DNA of 64,000 nt, from NCBI RefSeq assembly GCF_000294655.1, contig NZ_CAHP01000001.1, positions 145,362 through 209,361 of the forward strand, read 5' to 3'. The translations under genes and the position numbers were made by a program. The notes beneath the pieces were generated by a model, which had not been told where the DNA came from, ran no database searches, and saw nothing but the letters and a program-made list of their open reading frames with translations. This DNA comes from Magnetospirillum molischianum DSM 120. Lineage in GTDB: Bacteria; Pseudomonadota; Alphaproteobacteria; Rhodospirillales; Magnetospirillaceae. Below are positions 26,769 through 33,844 of the stretch, piece after piece; position 1 is the stretch's first letter; every line of letters starts with the position of its first letter.

Positions 26769-27068
26769 GGGGGGCTTCTCCCTATTTTTTGGTCATCAGG
26801 CGATCATTCGCTCGCGTCTTTGATGGTGCGTCACCCCCTCGGCGCGATAAATTTTGATTTAATTCAACGTAATTTGTCTTAATTGATTAGATGTTTTTCA
26901 TATTCGCGACGACGTTCTGACCAATAGAAACTATCAGGATAATTCCTCTCCAGCCCGAAGCTGCCTAAGTCCCCGTTCTTGACTCCACTTTAACAATACA
27001 CCGATATATCGATTATTGAATGCTCACTCCGAAGCCTGCTCCGAGAGTGGCGGAGAATGGAGAACGTT
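26769..27068. other. AT-rich non-coding region upstream of a chemoreceptor gene
   Basis: About 300 bases without a gene. The middle (26845-26910) is rich in A and T. A weak promoter candidate, TTGACT (about 26980) with GATATA about 18 bases on, lies roughly 65 bases before the chemoreceptor start and overlaps the palindrome CGATATATCG. I see no RNA gene. Confidence 0.35.
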
Positions 27069-28739
27069 ATGGGCATCAGCGTGCGCCTGGCGCTTATCGT
27101 CATCGGCTCTGTAATCGGAATGGTTGTTATCGCCACTCTGGGGCTGTTCAATGCCCGCGACAACCTGATGGAAGAGCGACGGATCAAGACTCGTGAGGTG
27201 GTTGAGCTGGCCGTCAGCGTTGCCGCCGCAGCCGAAGCGCGGGTCCGTGCCGGTGAAATATCCGTTGAAGCGGCCCAAGCCCAGGCTTTGGACCTGATTC
27301 GCCAAATGCGTTATGCCGGTGATAATTACTTCTGGATCAACGATCTCGACGGCGTGTTGGTGATGCATCCGCACCGGGCCAAGGCGATTGGCACGTCGGT
27401 GTTGGGATTGAAGGACGCGGCGGGGCAGTTGATGTATGTCTCTTTCCTCGATGCCGCCCGTCGTGCTGGCGGTGGCTTTGTCGAGTATGTCGGGCGCCGT
27501 CCCGGCACAGATATCAATGCCGCCAAACTGTCCTATGTCGAAACCTTCAAGCCATGGGGCTGGGTGTTTGGCACTGGCATCTATGTTGACGATGTTGAGG
27601 CGGAATTCCGCGCTCGCTCGCTGGTGGTCGGCGGGCTGGTGGGTGGCGTTGTGTTGCTGATTGCGCTGGGGGCGGTGCTTGTCGCCCGCAGCATTGTCCG
27701 CCCCTTGCGTCAGTTGGCCCATGGGATGGAGCGCGTCGTCGCCGGAGATCACACCATCGTCATCGGCCACGAAACCGACCGCAGCGAGATCGGACATTTT
27801 GCCCGTGCTCTGGCCTTGTTTCGCGATCGTCTCGTCGAGATGATGCGGCTGCGGGCTGAGAACGAACAGGCTGCTCGTGCCGCTCAGTCCGCCCGTCGTG
27901 AAGCCGTTCTAGGCGTCGCCGATGATCTCGAAACGGCGGTCGGTACGGTGATCGACCGGCTATCGACCCAGGCCGGGGAGATGGAGGCCACGGCCGAGGC
28001 TTTGGCCGTCACTGCGAAGCAAAGCGCCCGTCGTGCCGCCGATGTGGCTCAGGCCGCTGGCGATGCCTCGGTTTCGGTCGGGGCGGTGGCGGCGTCGGCC
28101 GAGCAACTTTCGGCCTCGATCGGCGAGATTGGCCGTCAGGTGACCCGCTCGACCGGCGTGTCGGGGCAAGCGGTGAGCGAGGCCCGCACCAGCAGCGAAT
28201 TGGTTGCCGGTCTGTCCGGTTCGGTTGACCGGATTGACGCCGTGGTCAGCCTGATCAACGACATCGCGGCCCAGACCAATCTGCTGGCTTTGAACGCGAC
28301 GATCGAGGCGGCGCGGGCAGGCGAGGCGGGCAAGGGCTTTGCCGTCGTCGCGGGCGAGGTCAAACAGCTTGCGACCCAGACCGCGCGTGCCACCGAGGAG
28401 ATTTCTGGCCAGATCGCCGCGATCCAGGCCGAGGCCAGGGACGCAGCCATCTCGATTCGCACGATCTTGACGACGATCGATACGGTCAACGATATCGCGA
28501 CGGCGATTGCCGCCGCCGTCGAGCAGCAGGGGGCCGCCGCCTCCGAAATCGCTCGTGCGGTTCAGGCCGCCTCGCAAAGCACCGAAACGGTAACGGCCAA
28601 TGTGATTGCCCTGCGCAACGACGCTGACAAGACGGACGAGGCCGCCGCCGCATTGCGGGGCGGGGCCGGTCGTGTCAGCGCCGAGGCAACCGGGTTGCAC
28701 GGAGCCGTTGGTGAATTGTTGGCTCGCGTTCGCGTTTAA
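27069..28739 (+). CDS. Methyl-accepting chemotaxis protein with single CACHE sensor
   Basis: A 556-residue chemoreceptor. It has an N-terminal membrane segment (about 4-27), a periplasmic single CACHE domain (about 30-180; [16 protein letters not shown] and the [15 protein letters not shown] end are typical), a second membrane segment (about 185-208), HAMP (about 209-262) and the signalling domain with the tip [17 protein letters not shown]. The start at 27069 has GGAGA six bases upstream; the ATG at 27057 is an alternative. It lacks a CheR-docking tail. CACHE_2 receptors commonly sense small carboxylates such as acetate or propionate; that is family knowledge, not visible here. Confidence 0.92.
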   Translation: MGISVRLALIVIGSVIGMVVIATLGLFNARDNLMEERRIKTREVVELAVSVAAAAEARVRAGEISVEAAQAQALDLIRQMRYAGDNYFWINDLDGVLVMHPHRAKAIGTSVLGLKDAAGQLMYVSFLDAARRAGGGFVEYVGRRPGTDINAAKLSYVETFKPWGWVFGTGIYVDDVEAEFRARSLVVGGLVGGVVLLIALGAVLVARSIVRPLRQLAHGMERVVAGDHTIVIGHETDRSEIGHFARALALFRDRLVEMMRLRAENEQAARAAQSARREAVLGVADDLETAVGTVIDRLSTQAGEMEATAEALAVTAKQSARRAADVAQAAGDASVSVGAVAASAEQLSASIGEIGRQVTRSTGVSGQAVSEARTSSELVAGLSGSVDRIDAVVSLINDIAAQTNLLALNATIEAARAGEAGKGFAVVAGEVKQLATQTARATEEISGQIAAIQAEARDAAISIRTILTTIDTVNDIATAIAAAVEQQGAAASEIARAVQAASQSTETVTANVIALRNDADKTDEAAAALRGGAGRVSAEATGLHGAVGELLARVRV

Positions 28740-28748
28740 TCCTGGCCG

Positions 28749-29279
28749 CTATTGTGCGGCCGGCACTACGCCGCAGGCCAACCGCGCTCCGCCGCCGCCC
28801 AGCGGCAGGGGCTGGTCGGTATAACTGTCGCCGCCAGCATGGATCATCAGGGCATGACCGCGCAGGTCGGATAGTTTCAGATGCGGTGCCAGCAAAGGCG
28901 ATCCGGCGGTGCCGTCGGCGGCGACGACAAGGGCGGGCAGATCGCCGCGATGGCCCGATTCGAACGGGCCACGGTGGGCTCCGGTTTTGTCGGGGTCGAA
29001 GTGTCCCCCTGCCGCCAGGGCTGGGACGCTCTTACCGTCCTGCTCCTTGGGAGCACAGGAAGGGAATTCGTGGACGTGGAAGCCGTGGGGGCCGGGCGGA
29101 AGTCCGGTCAATTTGGGGGCTAGCACCAGCCCGTCGGGGCCGTCGCTGACTTGGATCGATCCGACCGAGGTTCCGATCCCGGAGGAATCGACTCGGTTGA
29201 GTGGGATAGTCAAGCCGTCCGCCAGGGCGGAACCGGCGATCAGGCAGAGTCCGAAAGCAAGGGCTGCGGATGTATTCAT
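28749..29279 (-). CDS. sodC: Periplasmic Cu/Zn superoxide dismutase
   Basis: A 176-residue secreted enzyme that converts superoxide to oxygen and peroxide. It has a signal peptide (1-20, ending GSALAD), the metal-binding HGFHVHE motif near 66-72, GGHFDP near 93, a further His and Asp in HRGDLP and near LMIHAGGD, and the C-terminal GGGGARLACGVV loop with the disulfide Cys that pairs with the Cys in EFPSC. All copper and zinc ligands appear present. The start at 29279 is set by the signal peptide. It converges on a chemoreceptor gene and is divergent from rubrerythrin, so two oxidative-defence genes share a promoter region. Confidence 0.95.
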   Translation of the reverse strand: MNTSAALAFGLCLIAGSALADGLTIPLNRVDSSGIGTSVGSIQVSDGPDGLVLAPKLTGLPPGPHGFHVHEFPSCAPKEQDGKSVPALAAGGHFDPDKTGAHRGPFESGHRGDLPALVVAADGTAGSPLLAPHLKLSDLRGHALMIHAGGDSYTDQPLPLGGGGARLACGVVPAAQ

Positions 29280-29437
29280 GACGCGTCTCCCCGCGATGCC
29301 CGCCGATGCGGGCGGTTTACGACAGGTGTCAACTTCCCTCGCGGTTTTCAATCCGCATTTTCCCCAGGGTTGCTTTCGGGTAGGATACCGCTGTTTCTGC
29401 CGAAAGTATTAACCGGCTCATGTCAGGGGAGCACTCG

Positions 29438-29938
29438 ATGACCACGAACGATAATCTAGCCGAAGCGTTTGCCGGGGAAAGTCAGGCTAATCGCAAGTAT
29501 CTCGCCTATGGCGAAGCAGCGGCTAAGGACGGCTTCCCTCACGTGGCGAAGCTATTCCGGGCGGTTGCGGCGGCCGAGACCGTCCACGCTCTCGCTCATT
29601 TCCGCGCGATGGGCGGTGTCAATGCGACCGTCGAGAATTTGACGGCGGCTATCGAGGGCGAGAAGCACGAATTCGAAGAGATGTATCCCGGCTTCGTCGC
29701 CACGGCCGAAGCTGAAGGAGCCAAGGCAGCCACTCTGTCGCTGAAGAACGCTATGACGGTCGAGAAGGTCCATCATGGCCTGTTCCTCGACGCGCTGGCG
29801 GCGGTTTCGACGGGACACGATCTGGCTGACGCGAAGATTTCGGTTTGCGCTCTGTGCGGTCACACCGTAATCGGTGATGTGCCCGATCACTGTCCGGTGT
29901 GCAAAGCTCGCGCCGAGAAGTTCAACGAGATCGTCTGA
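29438..29938 (+). CDS. Rubrerythrin
   Basis: A 166-residue cytosolic non-haem iron protein that reduces hydrogen peroxide. Residues 1-130 form the ferritin-like four-helix domain with the diiron ligands (GESQANRKYL, AETVHALAH, EGEKHEFEE, VEKVHHGLF). Residues about 137-160 form a rubredoxin-type iron site with two CxxC pairs (CALCG and CPVCK). Length and order are those of classical rubrerythrin. GGGGAG precedes the start at 29438. Such proteins are typical of organisms that live at low oxygen. The divergent sodC gene points to shared stress control. Confidence 0.95.
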   Translation: MTTNDNLAEAFAGESQANRKYLAYGEAAAKDGFPHVAKLFRAVAAAETVHALAHFRAMGGVNATVENLTAAIEGEKHEFEEMYPGFVATAEAEGAKAATLSLKNAMTVEKVHHGLFLDALAAVSTGHDLADAKISVCALCGHTVIGDVPDHCPVCKARAEKFNEIV

Positions 29939-29959
29939 TCGTCGTTGCGGAGAGGGGAG

Positions 29960-30865
29960 TCAGCTGAGTCTGCCTCCTCGTCTCCAATAGCGCGTCAGTG
30001 TCGCGGAATCCGCCGCGAACAGGTTGCGGTCGCACCTGTCGATCCCGGCGACTTGGCGGGTCCGTGGCTTGAACGGCCCGCCGCCGGTGCCGTCTCCGGC
30101 ATATTGCCACAACCGCCAGCCTCGACCGATCCAGGCGGTTGGTAGTTCCGGCTGGGCGCGGTAATCGGCCAGCCACAGGTCGCAGGCGGCCAGCATCGAT
30201 CCAGGGCGGATCGCGCCGCCCAGGGTGCGTCCGCGTCCCCCCATCGCCTCGCCGTCGGCCCATGCGGGATGGACGTACAGCACCGGCAATCGTCCGGTGG
30301 ACATCAGGATGGTGCGGACGAAATCCTCGGCGCGAACGATGTCCATCGAATTCGCCTGATTGCGTTCGTTCAGTTCCAGGTCGAGCGCCAGCAAGGTATC
30401 GGTGGAGGGCTGGGCCGCCGCGAGGAATGACCGGGCCTGTTCGGCACCGGGACGTTCGAACGTCCCGAAATGATAGGCTCCCCACAGCAAACCGGCGGCT
30501 TCGCAGGCGGCGCGGCGCTGGGCATAGGTCGGATCGACCCAATCGTAGCCCTCGCTGGCCTTGTGGATCACGCCCAGGATGTTGCTGCCGGTCCGCGCCT
30601 GGGTGATATCGCCGACCCGGTTGAAATGGCTGATGTCGATAATCGCGTCGAGGCCGATCCGCGATGGATCGTCCACCGTCGTCGGAACTGCCGGTTGCCG
30701 CCGTGAGGGCGGTATCAGCTGGACGTAGCCGTCCCCCGGTCTCGGTGCACCGGGCGTTGCGGCGGCGGATACCGGCTGTGGGCGACGGGCCAGCCGCGGC
30801 GGCGAGGTGCATCCCGCCATCGTGGCCGCCAAACCCATCATTGCTATCCGGCGAGAAACCGTCAT
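29960..30865 (-). CDS. GH25-family lysozyme-like lipoprotein
   Basis: A 301-residue protein with a lipoprotein signal (lipobox TMAGC, Cys at about 19), a proline-rich spacer, and a glycoside hydrolase family 25 domain (about 70-285) of the type that cuts the muramic acid-glucosamine bond in peptidoglycan. The catalytic acids are visible in IDISHFN and in ALDLELN (D-x-E). It would be anchored to a membrane and act in the periplasm on cell wall. GH25 enzymes are often from phages; no other phage gene is near, so this is more likely a housekeeping or cell-wall remodelling enzyme. Confidence 0.88.
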   Translation of the reverse strand: MTVSRRIAMMGLAATMAGCTSPPRLARRPQPVSAAATPGAPRPGDGYVQLIPPSRRQPAVPTTVDDPSRIGLDAIIDISHFNRVGDITQARTGSNILGVIHKASEGYDWVDPTYAQRRAACEAAGLLWGAYHFGTFERPGAEQARSFLAAAQPSTDTLLALDLELNERNQANSMDIVRAEDFVRTILMSTGRLPVLYVHPAWADGEAMGGRGRTLGGAIRPGSMLAACDLWLADYRAQPELPTAWIGRGWRLWQYAGDGTGGGPFKPRTRQVAGIDRCDRNLFAADSATLTRYWRRGGRLS

Positions 30866-30958
30866 GCCGCGCCGCCCTCCCTTCCCTGGTATCAGCCAGC
30901 GGGAAAGTCGGCGCTTCGGCTGCGCCTGGCAAGCCTAAAGCTCATGTCTTCCAGGAAG

Positions 30959-30999
30959 ACCTCGGTCCCGTGACAAAAGAGGGCCGACGGAACCGAGGT
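30959..30999 (-). terminator. Terminator-like hairpin after carbonic anhydrase
   Basis: ACCTCGGTCCCG (30959-30970) pairs with CGGAACCGAGGT (30988-30999), with one G-T pair. It lies just past the carbonic anhydrase stop. The trailing minus-strand sequence is only mildly T-rich. Confidence 0.5.
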
Positions 31000-31009
31000 C
31001 GGAAGAGGG

Positions 31010-31780
31010 CTATTTCGTCGGCTGCGTTTCGAGGATAAACCGGCGGTTGATTGGCTGCACAGGTCTGGCGTTGTTGGGGAATAACTTGGCAAAAGTATCG
31101 ATCTGGGCCTGAGAGGCGGTGACCGGCTGCTTGAACACAACCCAATGAACGACTTCCGAGCAAGGCGGCGTCGTCAGCGAGCCTTCGTAGCGGAAATAGG
31201 CGCGTTTGGCCGGAAGGAGTGTGGCCGGGTCGAGGCGGATAGCCGGAACGTCCTTGGCCGCACCGGCTTCGGTCGGGGCCGCATCCCAAACCGCCTGGAT
31301 CAGTGGGTTGGCCTTGCCCGGCACCAACGTCACGCCCAGCACCGCCAGCTTGCCGGATTCCACGCCCTTATGCACCAGATGGACTTCCAGCGGAGCTGGT
31401 TTCCCGTTGACTGTATGCTCGCTTGGGGTGTGGAAATGGTATTGAATTAAGTCGTAGCGTTCGCCCTCGAAGGTGATGAAATTGCCGGGGGCTTGATTGA
31501 CCTGGATCGTATGACCGTTATTGACGAGGGTAAGGGGCTGTGGCCGATAGCTGATTTTGACCGGGGAAAGCCGGGCCGGCAGCGCGCCGTGGAGATCGAC
31601 CGGCGACTGGTCCTTGCCCGCGCCGCAAGCCTCGAAATTCGGAGAAAGCTGGCCCCATTCGGCTGGGCCGCCATGGCCTTCATAGCTCCAATGCGGGGTC
31701 TGATCGTCAGCGATGGCACGGCCAGCGAACAGGCTGGCGGCAACGGCCAGAGCCGTCAGGGAAAGGCGGTTCAGAGACAT
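31010..31780 (-). CDS. Alpha-class carbonic anhydrase, periplasmic
   Basis: A 256-residue secreted zinc enzyme that interconverts CO2 and bicarbonate. It has a signal peptide (1-24, ending GRAIAD), WSYEGHGGPAEWG near 31, the zinc ligands in YHFHTPSEH (two His) and EVHLVH (third His), and the C-terminal SLTTPPCSEVVHW signature. Length is normal for bacterial alpha-class enzymes. GGAGG lies close upstream of the start at 31780. It is monocistronic, with a hairpin after its stop. Confidence 0.96.
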   Translation of the reverse strand: MSLNRLSLTALAVAASLFAGRAIADDQTPHWSYEGHGGPAEWGQLSPNFEACGAGKDQSPVDLHGALPARLSPVKISYRPQPLTLVNNGHTIQVNQAPGNFITFEGERYDLIQYHFHTPSEHTVNGKPAPLEVHLVHKGVESGKLAVLGVTLVPGKANPLIQAVWDAAPTEAGAAKDVPAIRLDPATLLPAKRAYFRYEGSLTTPPCSEVVHWVVFKQPVTASQAQIDTFAKLFPNNARPVQPINRRFILETQPTK

Positions 31781-31889
31781 GAGCCCTCCTGGAGGATAGT
31801 GTTCTCCCTGGCGGAAGGTCGTGCCTCCGCAAGGTTTGAGCTCTGAACCTTAGACTAAAAGGCATAATCTATCTATCTTTACGTGATTT

Positions 31890-32459
31890 TCAGTCCTTGG
31901 GTTGACGTTTGTGGAGATAGTGCCGCACCAGCCGATGCAGACCATAGAGCGCCAAGGCGATAGCAATGGCTCCCAAGATGCGGTGTTCCCAATATTGCAA
32001 CCGGCCTATTATCGCCTCGACCGCATTGCCGCCGACATAGCCGAGTCCGGCACCCACCGCTGCCCATACCGCTGCCGCGATCAGGTTCAGGCCGGCGAAG
32101 CGAAGCGCTGGAATCGACGACAGGCCAATCGCAAACGGGCTAACAGAGCGCAGGCCGTAGAGAAAGCGGAACGACAATACGAACCACACGCCCCAACGGT
32201 CGAGTCTCTGGGACACCCGCTCGATTGCGGGAGCTTTGCCGGGATGGGCGTCTAGCCAACGACGACCGAAGCGTCGTCCGATCCAGAACCAGAGCTGGTC
32301 TCCGCAGAACGATCCGGCAAAGGCGCAGGCCATGACCAGATCGAGTCGCAATATTCCCTGATGCGCGGCAAAACCGCCCAAGACCAACACCGTCTCGCCT
32401 TCGAAGAAGGTTCCGAGCAGGATAGCGAGATAGCCCCATTGGCCGATCAGTTCTTCCAT
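31890..32459 (-). CDS. DedA family inner-membrane protein
   Basis: A 189-residue multi-spanning protein of the DedA/VTT family, linked in other bacteria to undecaprenyl phosphate or phospholipid flipping and membrane homeostasis. Family marks are the acidic residues in GTFFEGET near 16-23, GGFAAHQG, and the FRFLYGLRSVSPFAIG arginine motif near 97-112. About five hydrophobic segments are present. It stands alone, divergent from a glycosyltransferase-like gene. Confidence 0.92.
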   Translation of the reverse strand: MEELIGQWGYLAILLGTFFEGETVLVLGGFAAHQGILRLDLVMACAFAGSFCGDQLWFWIGRRFGRRWLDAHPGKAPAIERVSQRLDRWGVWFVLSFRFLYGLRSVSPFAIGLSSIPALRFAGLNLIAAAVWAAVGAGLGYVGGNAVEAIIGRLQYWEHRILGAIAIALALYGLHRLVRHYLHKRQPKD

Positions 32460-32594
32460 AAATCTCTCACCGTAAGTGCCTTGCGTTTGGGGACGCTATA
32501 GGTTGTGGCGCGTCCGTCGAGGAAAAAGAAGGTGCCCCGAGGAGCCTCCCGAGCAATGATACGGCTGCCTTCTATACCTCGCCGGGATACCATC

Positions 32595-33356
32595 ATGAGG
32601 CCTCACGTCAAAATCGCTACCCCCTGTTACGGAGGGCTGGTCACTCAGCTTTATATGTTGTCAGTGGTCCGCCTCCTGCGCGAGGGGCCGGATCTCGGCT
32701 TTGACGTCAGCCTGTCGCTGTTGGGGGGCGATGCGCTGGTGTCGCGGGCGCGGGCAACCCTGGTGGCGGCGTTCATGGATGCTCCCGAGGCGACCCATCT
32801 GTTGTTCGTCGATGCCGACATTTCGTTCGAGCCGGATCAGGTCCGGCGGCTGCTGGACGCCGACAAGGATTTTTGTGGAGCGTTCTATCCGGTCAAGACG
32901 GTCGATTGGTCTCAACTGCCCCGGCGTTGCGTCGAAGGGGGCGAGCCGTTGCAGACGGCGGGACTGTCCTATGTCGGTACGTTATGCCAGGGCGAGGCGT
33001 TGCGGCAGGATGGCCGTTTCGCCACGGCGCTTTATGCGGGTGGCGGCTTTCAGATGGTGCGGCGGGGGGCGGTCGAGCGGATGTTCGCGGCCTATCCCGC
33101 GACCCGGTTCCGTTCGACCCACACTTATCCGGCTCCGGCGGTCGCCAGTCCGAATCTGTATGCTCTGTTCGAAAGCCTGATCGATCCGGTCAATGGCGCG
33201 TATATCAGCGAGGATTATGCTTTCTGCCGCCGTTGGCGCGACCTGGGCGGCGAGATCTGGCTCGATCTCGACAGCCGTTTGACCCATACCGGGCCGCAAA
33301 GCTTTGCGGGCGATTTTGCGGTTCGCGCCGCCGGAGGTTTACCGCTGGAGGCTTAG
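32595..33356 (+). CDS. Glycosyltransferase-like protein (GT-A fold)
   Basis: A 253-residue protein starting with VKIATPCYGG, like family-2-type glycosyltransferases, with a metal-binding DADISF motif (DxD) near residue 76. An ISEDYAFCRRWRDLGG segment near 200 matches the acceptor-side acidic motif of such enzymes. It has no membrane segment. The donor and acceptor sugars cannot be guessed. The start at 32595 is chosen because conserved sequence begins there; the frame is open from 32505 and the ribosome-binding site is weak. Neighbours give no clue to a polysaccharide locus. Confidence 0.75.
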   Translation: MRPHVKIATPCYGGLVTQLYMLSVVRLLREGPDLGFDVSLSLLGGDALVSRARATLVAAFMDAPEATHLLFVDADISFEPDQVRRLLDADKDFCGAFYPVKTVDWSQLPRRCVEGGEPLQTAGLSYVGTLCQGEALRQDGRFATALYAGGGFQMVRRGAVERMFAAYPATRFRSTHTYPAPAVASPNLYALFESLIDPVNGAYISEDYAFCRRWRDLGGEIWLDLDSRLTHTGPQSFAGDFAVRAAGGLPLEA

Positions 33357-33373
33357 ATGTCGGGCGATCCCGC

Positions 33374-33634
33374 TTAAACCGAACGCAGATGGGCGAGAAG
33401 GGCGCGAATCTGGTCAAGCCGTTCGACAATGGCGGCAATGCCCAGCGTTTCCTCGACTTGGGCGCGCTCGGCTATCAGGCGCAGGCGTTCGTCGCCATCG
33501 GCCTTGTGCCAAAGATGGTTCATCTGCTCCTCGTATGTGGCGAAGGCGTGCAGAGCTTCGTCGAGACGGCAATCGAGCGCATCCTTCTCGGCAAGCAGGG
33601 CGTCAACCGACGCCAGGATGTCGGGAGTGCTCAT
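33374..33634 (-). CDS. Small coiled-coil protein, function unknown
   Basis: An 86-residue, largely helical, charged protein with heptad-like spacing of Leu and Ile throughout (for example around ALLAEKDALDCRLDEAL and the C-terminal LDQIRALLAHL). No motif is recognised. It converges on the glycosyltransferase-like gene with a 17-base gap. Codon use is in line with neighbours, so it is probably expressed. Confidence 0.55.
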   Translation of the reverse strand: MSTPDILASVDALLAEKDALDCRLDEALHAFATYEEQMNHLWHKADGDERLRLIAERAQVEETLGIAAIVERLDQIRALLAHLRSV

Positions 33635-33844
33635 CGCGTGCTGCCGGTCACGGCGGAACAGAAGCGGTCAGTGACGGCGGACACTTTTCGCAGCGGTTCA
33701 GCGTGCATGCGTCTCCCTTTCGTCGGTTCGCCCGACCCGAATCGGGCCAGAGAAACGTACCGCTCGGAGCAAGAGACTTCCAACAAAAAGATGGCAGCCG
33801 CGTGGCATCTTCAATGTAAATGGAATGTAAACGTAGCTTTTCGG

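Noticed and set aside
29960..30865. GH25 lysozyme as a prophage remnant
   Set aside because: No phage structural, integrase or holin gene is near, and the protein has its own lipoprotein signal.
29922..30932. 336-codon minus-strand frame overlapping the GH25 gene
   Set aside because: The frame with lipobox and catalytic acids is the other one (29960-30865). This one is an Arg/Gly/Pro-rich shadow.
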